A model generated the notes under the pieces. It was not told where the DNA came from. It searched no databases and saw only the letters and a program-made list of their open reading frames with translations. From Polyangium sp. 6x1 (GTDB taxonomy: Bacteria; Myxococcota_A; Polyangia; Polyangiales; Polyangiaceae), in contig NZ_JARZHH010000027.1 of NCBI RefSeq assembly GCF_029946515.1, positions 62,001 to 126,000 of the forward strand: a stretch of 64,000 nt of DNA, read 5' to 3'. The translations under genes were made by a program, and so were the position numbers. Below, piece by piece: positions 7,886 to 16,900 of the stretch. How positions within the stretch are numbered: the stretch's first letter is position 1; every line of letters starts with the position of its first letter.

Positions 7886-9859
7886 TCAGAACTCGCATTG
7901 GTTCGTCGCGGGATTGCAATACGATCCTGCCGCGACGAACGGGCAGACGTCGCCGAAGTACTGCGTGCAGGGGATGCCGCAGGCGTAGGCGGTGTGCGTG
8001 TAGCAGATCTGCCCGCCCGAGCAGTCGGCGTCCGAGGCGCAGCGGCAGTTGAAATCGTCCGGGATCTGGTTGCCGTTCTCGTCGAGGCCGTCGCAGCACT
8101 CGGTGACGTAATAATCGCTCGCGCTGCAGTCCTCGTCCGCGCAGTCGGCGGCGCCGTCGCAGTCGTCGTCGAGGCCGTTCTTGCAAGCCGCGGTGCCGAG
8201 CTCGGGCTTGCCGGGACCGCCGTTCAGGCAGGTCGCGCACGTGCCGAAGCTCGCGCAGTCCGGATCGGCGCAGTCGACGTAGATGTCGCCGTCGTTGTCC
8301 TTGCCGTCGTCGCACTTCTCCTTCGGGTTCGGCTCGATCTCGACGTTGAGCACGAACGGCCCCTCGTTCGCGCCTTGCTGCGGATCGACGGTGTACCCGT
8401 CGAGGAAGACGTAATACGTGCCCGGATAGAGCAGCGTGAAATCGAGCTTCGCCGACCAGGTGACGCCCGCGCTGTCGTCGTCGCAGCCGATCTCCTTGCC
8501 GGAGTTGCATTTGCCGGTGCGCACGTAGAGCGTCGAGTCGAAGCTCGTCCCGATGGAGTCGAGGTGGACGCGCGAGGGCTGGTTCAGCACGAAATAGAAG
8601 ACCGCCTCGCCGGCGTCGCCGCCGCAGACGCCCTTCGTCTCGCTCACGTTGCCCGTGGTGTCGCCCGTGTACTGGCCCGTGCCGGGGATGAGCTTCGGCG
8701 ACAGGCAGTTCGCCTGCTGGAGGATGCAGATCGGGTTGTTCGCGCAGTCGGGATCCTGGCAGTCGACGAGCGTGTCGTTGTCGTCGTCGAGCCCGTTGTT
8801 GCAGACCTCGGGCTTGGGCGCGCAGCTCGGCGAGAAGAAGCAGGCCGGATCGGCGCAGTCGATCTTGTTGTCGCAGTTGTTGTCCTTGCCGTCGTCGCAG
8901 ATCTCGGCCGTGCAGTTCTGGCAGGCCGGCGAGACGATGCAGCTCGGATCGGCGCAATCGACGAGCTTGTCGCAATCCTCGTCGACGCCGCCCGTGCAGA
9001 CCTCGGGCGTGCCCGGCGGCTGGCAGGCGCACGGGAAGATGCCGAAGCAATCGGGATCGGCGCAATCGACCAGCAGATCGCAGTCCTCGTCGGCCCCCGA
9101 GCTGCAGAGCTCGGTCTGCGCCTGACACGAGCAAGAGGTGGAGCCGAAGCAGTCGGGATCGTCGCAGTCGATGCTGCCGTCGCAGTCGTCGTCGAACCCG
9201 TTGTCGCAATCGAGCGCCTCGCTCGGCTTGCAGCCGCAGGCCGGCGTGCCCACGCAATCGGTGTCGAAGCAGTCGACGATGGTGTCGCAGTCGTCGTCCT
9301 CGCCGTTCGCGCACGATTCGCCGCCCGGCTTGGGCACGCAGCCGCAGGTGGGCGCGAGCAGGCAGGCGGGATCGGCGCAGTCGGCCACGCCGTTGCAGTC
9401 GTTGTCGGCCGCGTCGGTGCAGATCTCGGGGCTGCCGGGAAACACCTTGGGGTTCAAATCATTGCAGTCCGCGCCGCCGCACGCGAGCGGGGGAAAACCG
9501 TCCGCGTCGTCGTCGCGCGGGCCGTTTTGACAGACGCCGTCGACGCAGGCGTCCGTCGTGCAGGGGTCGGCGTCGACGCAATCTTGGCCCACGACGCACG
9601 GGAGCGAGCCACCGACGCCGCCTTGACCGCCGCCGCCCGTGCTCGTGGAGGTCGAGGTCGCGCCGCCCACGCCGCCTTGACCGCCTGCGCCGCCTGCGCC
9701 GCCCGGCCCCGTGATGGACTCCTCCGGGGGCGCGCCGATGCCGGTGCGGCTGCACGCCGCGAAGGAGAGGCCCGCGAACGCGAGCGCCGAGAGGAGCGAC
9801 AGGGCTCGCGCGTGGCCACGAAACCGAGACGAGCGGGCAGCGGTGGGGAAGGTCGACAT
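7886..9859 (-). CDS. Surface lipoprotein with Cys/Asp-rich MopE-like calcium-binding repeats
   Basis: 657 residues. The signal peptide ends in a lipobox, LSFAAC, with lipidation at Cys36, followed by a flexible linker of Gly-Gly-Ala, Ser-Thr and Gly-Gln-Gly-Gly repeats. The mature part has about ten repeats of the form C-x-NG-x-DDDCD-x-x-x-DCADPDC. This is the DNDCDG-type, thrombospondin-3-like motif known from MopE and many myxobacterial surface proteins. A beta-rich segment around residues 395-500 (YFVLNQPSRVHLDS, GTYYVFLDGYTVDP) resembles a pre-peptidase C-terminal domain. Role inferred: outer-surface, Ca2+-stabilised, possibly adhesive. It diverges from the ABC transporter across about 100 bp and leads the leftward block. 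Confidence 0.85.
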   Translation of the reverse strand: MSTFPTAARSSRFRGHARALSLLSALAFAGLSFAACSRTGIGAPPEESITGPGGAGGAGGQGGVGGATSTSTSTGGGGQGGVGGSLPCVVGQDCVDADPCTTDACVDGVCQNGPRDDDADGFPPLACGGADCNDLNPKVFPGSPEICTDAADNDCNGVADCADPACLLAPTCGCVPKPGGESCANGEDDDCDTIVDCFDTDCVGTPACGCKPSEALDCDNGFDDDCDGSIDCDDPDCFGSTSCSCQAQTELCSSGADEDCDLLVDCADPDCFGIFPCACQPPGTPEVCTGGVDEDCDKLVDCADPSCIVSPACQNCTAEICDDGKDNNCDNKIDCADPACFFSPSCAPKPEVCNNGLDDDNDTLVDCQDPDCANNPICILQQANCLSPKLIPGTGQYTGDTTGNVSETKGVCGGDAGEAVFYFVLNQPSRVHLDSIGTSFDSTLYVRTGKCNSGKEIGCDDDSAGVTWSAKLDFTLLYPGTYYVFLDGYTVDPQQGANEGPFVLNVEIEPNPKEKCDDGKDNDGDIYVDCADPDCASFGTCATCLNGGPGKPELGTAACKNGLDDDCDGAADCADEDCSASDYYVTECCDGLDENGNQIPDDFNCRCASDADCSGGQICYTHTAYACGIPCTQYFGDVCPFVAAGSYCNPATNQCEF

Positions 9860-9962
9860 CGGGGTGCTCGCGTGAAGGCTCGCCGCGTCCCCGCGGCGGC
9901 CGCGCCGATGCTATCAAGCCGGGACGCCCCCGGGTGAAGTTCATGGCCGAGCTCGCCCGCAA

Positions 9963-11624
9963 ATGTCCTCCACGCACGTGTCCGAGCAGGCCCCGATCTC
10001 TCCACGAACCTCCCTCGCCCCCGCGCGCGCGCTGCTGCGCGGGGCCGGGCCGAGCCTCGTCGTCGTCGCGGCCTCCGCGTGCGCGCAACGCGTGGCCCTG
10101 CCGCTCGCGGCCCTCTGGCTCGGCGATCGCGGGCCCCGCGACGCGCTCGTCCTGCTCGCCGCCGCGTCCGCCCTGAGCTTCGTCCGCGCGCGGGCCGCCG
10201 ACGCCCTCGCGCGCGAGGTGCGCCTGCGCCTCGTGGACCTCTTCATCGCGCCCCTCGAGCGCGGCGCGGTCGTGGCGATGCCGCCGCCGGAGGTGACGTC
10301 CGCGCGGCTCTCCACGGCGCTGCCCGTGCTCGTGAGCTGGGCCGTGGAGGGCGTCGCGATCCTGCTCGCGGGCGCGATCGCCGTGCCCGTCGTGACCGCG
10401 CTGCTCGTCTCGGCGCTCGGCGCCTCCGCGCTCGCGCCGCTCGTCGCCGCGGGCCTCGCGGGCGGGCTCGTCACGATGCTCGGCGCCTCGCGCGTGGAGG
10501 CCGCGTGGGACGTGGTGTTCGAGCGGTCGCGCGTGCTTCTCGCGCGGGCGTCCGCGGGGTTCGCCGGCGCCGCCGAGCTCGTCGCGCATGGGCGCGCGCG
10601 GGCCTTCGCCGCGGAGGTCCGGGCCGAGGTGTCGGCGTGGTCCTCGGCGGAGCTTCGTGCCCGCGCCACGAGCGCGATCGCGGGCTGGGGCGCGCTGCTC
10701 GCGACGATCGCGGCGGCGCTCGGCGCGGCGGAGCTCTTCGGCGTGAAGGCGTTCGAGGCCGGCGAAGGGCGTGACGTGCACCGGTCGCTCCTCCTCGTGC
10801 TCGCCGCGATCCCGACGCTGCAGATGACGATCGCGGGGCTCGGCAATTTCGTTCATGCGCGGGGCGAGCTCGCGTCGCTCGGGGACATGCTCGCGAAGGG
10901 CGAGGCGGAGGATCTGCTCGCGCCGATGGACGCGCCCGCTCGTGGGGTCGATCCTCGCGCCGAGATCAGGCTCGACGGCGTGGGATATGCGTACCCGCCG
11001 CGGGAAGGTGCTTCCGGGGCGTCGAAGACGCTCGCGCTCCGGGACGTCTCGCTCGTGCTGCCGGCCGGCGAGAGCCTCGCCGTGCTCGGCCCGAACGGAG
11101 CGGGAAAAACTACGCTGCTCTACCTCCTGCTCGGGTTGGTTCGTCCGGACAAAGGGCGTGTCCTCGTCGACGGTGAGGAGCCTCCGACGCCGGGGAACGC
11201 GCGGTTCGGCGCTCGGATCGCGTTCGTCTCGCAAGAGCCGTTCGCGCCGCCCGACGCGACGATCGCCGCGTCCCTGCGTGCCTTCGACGCGGACGCGCCC
11301 GACGCGCGCCTCGCCTCTGCGCTCGACGAGGTGGGGCTCTGGGACTCGCTCCGGGCCCGCGCCGGCTCCGATGCGGCGGCGCTCGCGGTGCGCCTCGGCT
11401 CGCTCTCGCGCGGGCAGGCGCGGCGCGTGATGCTCGCGCGGGCGCTCGTGCGCGAGGCCGATCTCGTGGTGCTCGATGAACCCGAGGCCCACCTCGACGC
11501 CGCGAGCGTCGCCGAGCTCGCCAGCCTGCTTTGCCGCCTCGCCGAGCGCCGGCGTGTCATTGCCGCCGTCCACGATCCTGCCGTGCTCGGCTTCGCCAAG
11601 CACGTCGTTCGGCTCTCCGCATGA
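9963..11624 (+). CDS. ABC transporter, fused permease and ATPase
   Basis: 553 residues. The N-terminal 310 or so form the membrane part, with hydrophobic segments around residues 25-75, 120-175 and 235-300. The C-terminal ATPase has Walker A GPNGAGKTT, Q-loop FVSQEPF, a slightly degenerate signature (LGSLSRGQ), Walker B DLVVLDEPE with the catalytic Glu, and switch His in AAVHDPA. It is therefore likely an active half-size exporter that dimerises. Its stop overlaps the ATG of the nucleotidyltransferase gene by 4 bp. ABC exporters paired with NTP_transf_5 proteins are common in RiPP gene clusters, so peptide export is possible, but no precursor peptide was found beside it. Confidence 0.88.
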   Translation: MSSTHVSEQAPISPRTSLAPARALLRGAGPSLVVVAASACAQRVALPLAALWLGDRGPRDALVLLAAASALSFVRARAADALAREVRLRLVDLFIAPLERGAVVAMPPPEVTSARLSTALPVLVSWAVEGVAILLAGAIAVPVVTALLVSALGASALAPLVAAGLAGGLVTMLGASRVEAAWDVVFERSRVLLARASAGFAGAAELVAHGRARAFAAEVRAEVSAWSSAELRARATSAIAGWGALLATIAAALGAAELFGVKAFEAGEGRDVHRSLLLVLAAIPTLQMTIAGLGNFVHARGELASLGDMLAKGEAEDLLAPMDAPARGVDPRAEIRLDGVGYAYPPREGASGASKTLALRDVSLVLPAGESLAVLGPNGAGKTTLLYLLLGLVRPDKGRVLVDGEEPPTPGNARFGARIAFVSQEPFAPPDATIAASLRAFDADAPDARLASALDEVGLWDSLRARAGSDAAALAVRLGSLSRGQARRVMLARALVREADLVVLDEPEAHLDAASVAELASLLCRLAERRRVIAAVHDPAVLGFAKHVVRLSA

Positions 11625-12532
11625 CGCCGCCCCCGATGCCGCTCCTCGATCTGCTGCGTGATCCGCGCGCCGTGATGCCCGCGAAGGCGCCCGAGGCGCA
11701 CGCCGAGGCCATGCTACGGGCGCACGTGCTCGGGCAGATCTCGCGCGCGCTCGTGGCGCGAGGGGAGCGCGCGATGCTCGTGAAAGGCGCGGCGCTCGCG
11801 CTCACGGTGTACCCCTCGGCTGCGGCGCGGCCGATGTCCGATGTGGATCTGCTCGTGCCGCCGCGCCGAGAGCGCGCGGTGATCGAGGCGCTCGCGGCGG
11901 CGGGGCTCACGGTGCACGAGAATCGCTTTCGCCCGAAGAGTCGTGGAATGCTCGGCGAGACGCAGCTCGTCGCGCGCGCCGGGGAGATGCGCCTGCTCGT
12001 GGAGGTGCACGGGACGCTCGACAAGATCGTGCCGCGGCCGATCGACGTGGAGGCGGTGGAAGAACGCGCGAAGCCCGCGCCGGGGCTTGCGGCGTTGCTC
12101 GTGCCATCGGCGGAGGATCATGCGCTGCTCGTGGCGCTGCATGCCGCGGGGCACGAGTTCCGGCACGAGCTTGCGTGGATCGATCTGGAGCTCTTGCTGC
12201 GAGGAGGGCTCGACAGGGAGATCCTCGTCGAGAGGGCGCGGGAATTCCGGCTCGGGACGGTGATGTTCGTGGTCCTCTCGACCTTACGAACGCTCGGCGC
12301 CGCGAGCGTCGATCCCGCGCTCGTCCGAGCCTTTGATCCGGGGCCTCTCCGGCGCGCGGCGCTCGCGCCGTTTTACGACGTCGGCGGGTTTCCGGTGCCA
12401 CGCACGGAGGCTGCGCTCGGCGTGCGGTGGGTGCTCGGACAAACCCCGCTGCGCGAGGATCTCGGCGCGTGGGCGCGAGGGCTCGCGCGGTATGCGGCGC
12501 TGCGGGTGGCGGATCGGCTCCCGATGCGGTGA
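11621..12532 (+). CDS. Nucleotidyltransferase family protein (NTP_transf_5-like)
   Basis: 303 residues. The ATG at 11621 overlaps the ABC transporter stop (ATGA), which fixes the start. MLVKGAALALTVYP followed by RPMSDVDLLVPPRR is the hallmark of the NTP_transf_5 (PF14907) nucleotidyltransferase group, in which the two Asp of SDVD bind metal. The rest is helical, with AEDHALLVALHAAGHEFRHELAWIDLELLL also typical of the family. These proteins often occur in lasso and other RiPP clusters or near polysaccharide loci; their substrates are mostly unknown. Cytoplasmic. Coupling to the transporter suggests the two share a substrate. Confidence 0.82.
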   Translation: MTPPPMPLLDLLRDPRAVMPAKAPEAHAEAMLRAHVLGQISRALVARGERAMLVKGAALALTVYPSAAARPMSDVDLLVPPRRERAVIEALAAAGLTVHENRFRPKSRGMLGETQLVARAGEMRLLVEVHGTLDKIVPRPIDVEAVEERAKPAPGLAALLVPSAEDHALLVALHAAGHEFRHELAWIDLELLLRGGLDREILVERAREFRLGTVMFVVLSTLRTLGAASVDPALVRAFDPGPLRRAALAPFYDVGGFPVPRTEAALGVRWVLGQTPLREDLGAWARGLARYAALRVADRLPMR

Positions 12533-12586
12533 CGGCAGCGGCAAGCGGATCGTGTCCTCGGCGGGGCACGCGATCCGGAAGCTGCC

Positions 12587-13576
12587 CTATCTTCGATGGC
12601 GGGCGGCCTGCATTGCGACGGCGATGCCGTCCTGGAGCGTCGCCTTCGTGACGATACCTTGCAGGGATGCGTCGATGTGGACGAGCGTCCGGGCCACCTC
12701 CGAACGGATCCCGGTGATCACCGTGCGCGTCCCCAGGAGCCGCAGGCCGTTCGCCGCGGCGACGAGCATGCCGGCGACGTCCGCGTCCACGTGTTTGAGG
12801 CCCGTGATGTCGAGAATGACGAACTCGGCGGATCGGCAGCTGGCCCCCTGGAGCATGGCCTCGATGGCTTGCTGGGCCCGGTCGGCGTCCATCGTACCGA
12901 TGAGCGGCATGACCAGGATGCGATCCGTGATCGGAATGAGCGGCGTGGAGAGCTCGAGGAGCCGGCTGTGCTGCGCGGCGATGATCTGCTCGTGGAGCGC
13001 GGTCTTCTCCGCATTCGCGCGGTTTTTCTCGACGAGCTCGCGCTCGAGCCGCTCCTTGGCGTCGCGCAGCTCGTCGGAGCGGGTCATGAGCTCGCCGAGG
13101 AGCGCCTCGCGCGCGGCCTCGACGGCGGCGCGCTTGCGGATTTCCTCCTCCAGGATCGTGTTTCTTTCCTGCAGCGCCCGGGTCATGCGCCGGACGGCGA
13201 TGTGCGGGCGTATGCGCGCCAGGAGCTCCTCGGAATCGAAGGGCTTGCTGATGTAATCCACGGCGCCCGCGTGCAGCCCCTGCAGCCTGTGCTCTCGATG
13301 GCTCAAGGAGGTCATGAAGACGACCTGGGTGTCGGCGGTTTGTGGATTGGCCTTCAGCCGCCTGCACACCTCGAAGCCGTCGATGTCCGGCAACATGACG
13401 TCGAGGAGAACGAGATCCGGCTGCTCGCGCTCGATCAGGCCCATCGCCATGGTGCCATCCGTGGCGACGGCGAGGTCCAGACGCTCGCCCGACAATGCCT
13501 CGAGAAGCGTATCGAGGTTGACGGGATTGTCGTCGACCGCGACCACGAGTCCATTGTATTGCGTCAGCGCGTTCAT
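12587..13576 (-). CDS. Response regulator with coiled coil and RsbR-like STAS output (REC-STAS)
   Basis: 329 residues from the ATG at 13576, which has GGGAG close upstream; an in-frame TTG at 13609 is less likely. The receiver (about 5-125) has the DD pair in VVAVDDNP, phospho-acceptor Asp in DLVLLDVMLPD, Thr in VFMTSLS and Lys in DYISKPF. A long coiled coil (about 130-215) leads to a STAS domain carrying the RsbR signature VMPLIGTMDADRAQQ and FVILDITGLKHVDADVA. So phosphorelay input is probably tied to partner-switching or stressosome-like output. The Thr usual after VD in RsbR proteins is Ala here. It diverges from the giant kinase at 13959. Confidence 0.9.
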   Translation of the reverse strand: MNALTQYNGLVVAVDDNPVNLDTLLEALSGERLDLAVATDGTMAMGLIEREQPDLVLLDVMLPDIDGFEVCRRLKANPQTADTQVVFMTSLSHREHRLQGLHAGAVDYISKPFDSEELLARIRPHIAVRRMTRALQERNTILEEEIRKRAAVEAAREALLGELMTRSDELRDAKERLERELVEKNRANAEKTALHEQIIAAQHSRLLELSTPLIPITDRILVMPLIGTMDADRAQQAIEAMLQGASCRSAEFVILDITGLKHVDADVAGMLVAAANGLRLLGTRTVITGIRSEVARTLVHIDASLQGIVTKATLQDGIAVAMQAARHRR

Positions 13577-13958
13577 CGGCTCCCAAATAGAGAGCGAGAA
13601 CCCTATCAAGAAGCGCCACGACAGTAAAGCGCCAATCCATTGACGTCACTTCAGGAAACACTGGAAATGCAGGCTCGGCGATGCATGCAAAAATGCAAAC
13701 CCGCGGCGTGGGCGTGACTCTATCCACACACGCTTGACGGGCGTGTGCCTCGATGGTGTGCACACACGGTCTCGCGCAACACTAGCCATGATCTGCGACG
13801 AGGCACGCGGTTGGCCATTGCACGAACGATGTACGCGACGTTGCAAGGCTGCGAGGCATCGTTCAAAATTGCATTGACCTGCATCACCTCGCCGAGGTTA
13901 ACCTGTTGCAAGCTCGGACATCGTGCACCTGGACGGGACGCACGGGAGGGGTTCGCGG
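13577..13958. promoter_or_regulatory. Divergent intergenic region between REC-STAS and giant kinase genes
   Basis: This 382-bp stretch holds no plausible gene and must contain the promoters of both divergent signalling genes. Two symmetric elements stand out. One is a perfect 10-bp palindrome GTGTGCACAC at 13756-13765. The other is an inverted repeat GAACGATG (13824-13831) / CATCGTTC (13857-13864) about 95 bp before the kinase start. Several TTGCA words recur at 13818-13910 without fixed spacing. GGGAGGGG just upstream of 13959 is the ribosome-binding site for the kinase. The regulatory role is inferred from position only. Confidence 0.45.
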
Positions 13959-16900
13959 ATGGATCTGTCGGCGTACGGATTGGGGGACCTCGCTTACGAA
14001 GGGAGCGAGACACGCGTTCATCGTGCGGTGCATCTCGCCTCGGGCGCGAGGGTGGCGATCAAGATCCCGCTCGCCGAGGTGCCGACCCCGCGCGTCATGG
14101 GACGATTGGTCCACGAGCATCAAGTGCTCCGGCAGCTCGCCGCCGTGCCCGGCGTGGCGCGCGTGCATGCGTTCGAGCAGCGGGACGGCACGGTGGCGCT
14201 GGTGCTCGAAGACCCTGGATTCCAATCGGTCGATCAGGTGCTCGCCAAGAAGGGTCGTTTGCCGCTTTCGGCCGGGCTGCGGTTCGGGCGATGCCTCGCT
14301 CGGGTGCTCGAAGGCGTGCATGCCGCCGGCGTGATGCACAAGGACGTCAAGCCGCAAAACGTGCTCGTGGACGACACGTGCGAGCAGATCACCCTGCTCG
14401 ATTTCGGCATCGCGTCGCTCTTGTCCCAGGAGGCGACCGAGGCGAGCATTCCCGAAGCGCTGGACGGGACACTTGCTTATATCTCGCCGGAGCAAACGGG
14501 GCGCACGGCGCGCGCGCTCGATACGCGCACGGATCTTTATTCGCTGGGCGTGACGCTCTTCGAGGTGCTGTCGGGGCGGCGGCCCTTCACGGACCGCGAT
14601 CCGCTCTCGCTGGTGCACGCGCACCTCGCCAAGACCCCGCCTCCGCTCGATGAGGTCGCGCCGGAGGTGCCGAGCGCCGTGGCGGCGATCGTATCGAAGC
14701 TCCTGGCGAAGGATCCCGACCGGCGATACCAGACCGCCAAAGGCGTGGCCGAGGATCTGGAGGAGGCGCTCCGCGCGCTCCAGGAGCGCGGCACGGTGGA
14801 GCCCTTTGCGCTCGGGAAAAAGGATTTTTCCCGGAAGCTGCGGTTGCCGCAGGTGCTCGTGGGGCGAGAGCAGGACGTCGAGCGGGTCGGCGAATCGTTT
14901 GCCCGCGCGGCGCGGGGCGCGGCGGAGCTCTTGCTCGTCGGCGGGCCCTCGGGCATTGGCAAGACGGCGCTGGTGCGCACGGTCTACCACGACATCGCGA
15001 AGGCCGGGCGCGGCCTCTTGATCGCTGGCAAACACGACCAGCTCGCGCGGTCGACGCCGTACGCAGCGATCGCCCAGGCCTTCGGGGGGCTGATGCGGCA
15101 ATGGCTGTCGAGCCCGAAGTCGGTCCTCGAGACCTGGCGCGCTCGGATCCGAGACGAGGTCGGGGACAACGCGCGGCTGATCGCGGACGTCGTGCCCGAG
15201 CTCGACCTCGTCATGGGCAAGCTGCCGCCGGTGCCGCCCGTGGAGGGCGATCAGGTGCTCAATCGACAAAAGCTGACGTGGCTGAACTTCGTTCGAGCCG
15301 TCACGACGCCAAACCCACCGCTCGTCATGTTCCTGGACGACATGCAATGGGCCGACGGCGCCACGCTGATCATTTTGCAGACGCTGCTGACGGACGTGGA
15401 GCGAAACTCGCTGCTGGTCATCGGGGCCTACCGTGACAACGAGACACCACCCGAGCATCCCTTGTGGAAACTCGTGGAGGCCACCGAGGCGAGCGAAGCC
15501 AAGGTGTCGAGGCTGACGGTGGGACCGCTGTCGGAAGAGCAGGTGCAAAAGTGGCTTTCACGCACGCTCGAGAGCGAGCCGCGTCGCGTGGAGCCGCTGG
15601 CGCGCGTGCAATGGCAAAAGACGCGCGGAAACCCATTCTTCTTGGAGCAATTGCTGCTCACCCTGCACCGGCAGAAGCAGGTGGTGAGGGACCCGGAGAG
15701 CGGGGAATGGCGCTGGAACCAAGCGGACCTGGAGCGCGCGCAGGTCACCGACAACGTGGTGTCGCTCCTGACGGACAAGGTGCGCGAAATGCCGGAGGCG
15801 ACGCAGCAGCTCCTCGGGCTCGCGGCGTGCGCAGGGCATACGTTCCATCTCCAGGATCTGGAGCGATTGAGCGGATGGGAGCGCGCCCAGGTGACGGGGG
15901 CGTTGTGGCCGGCGCTGCAGGAGGAGCTCGTCGTGCCGGTCGATGGGGCGTATCGCCCCGCGCAGGCGCTCGGGGCGGTCGGCGACGGAGCGCTGGACGC
16001 TTCGTACCGGTTCTTGCACGACCGCGTGCAGCAGGCGAGCTACGAGCGGATCTCGCCGGAGCAGCGCGTCCTCGCGCACCTCGAAATCGGCCGGCGGCTC
16101 TGGGCGCGGTATCGAGCCGAAGGGGGCACGCCACAGCAACTCCTGGAGCTCGTGCGGCACATGAACCAGGGCGCGGCGCGAATCACGTCCGTGGAGGAGC
16201 GCAATGACGTCGCGCGGGTGAACCTGGAGGCCGCGCGCGTCGCCAAGGCCGCGAGCTCCTACCGATTGATGGCCAGCCTCCTGGAGAGCGCGCAGGCGCT
16301 CCTCGGCGACCGCGCCACCCAGGACGAGCAAACGCTGTCCGTGGAGATTGCGCTGGAGCGCCTGGAGGCGGCGTATCTGCTGCGCGATTTCGGCGACGTC
16401 GAAGCACGTGCGCTCGATTTGCTCGCGAGGCCTCTTCCGGTGGTGCCTTGGCTGTCGGCGCAGGAGATCCGCGTCCGCTGCTGCCTTGCGACGGGCCAGT
16501 ATGCGCGGGGAATCGAGCTCGGCCTCGCGGCGCTCGCGGAGCGGGGTTTCACCTTCCCCGACACGGACGCGGCTTGTCAGCCGGCGCTCGTCGAAGAGTC
16601 TGCCGCGCTGGATCGATGGCTCGAGCAGGATCTCGGTGCCTTCGATCGAATGCCGCCCGAGCGGTCCTTGGAGCACCGGCTCATCGACGCCCTGATGACG
16701 CAGGCGCAGCTCTGCTCGATCTACGGCGGCCGGCCGATGCTTTATACGCTCATCATCGTTCGCCTGGTCTCCGAGGCGGTGCGACGGGGCTCGCTCACGC
16801 CGGCCGCGACCCTCATGGTCTGCAGCTTCGCCAATGTGTGGTCGGTGGCCACGGGCATGTATCGCCGCGTCTTGCGCTGGGTCGAGCCCGGGGTGCGCGC

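Noticed and set aside
5414..9937. 1507-codon frame spanning several genes on the plus strand
   Set aside because: Crosses three well-supported minus-strand genes and is a shadow.
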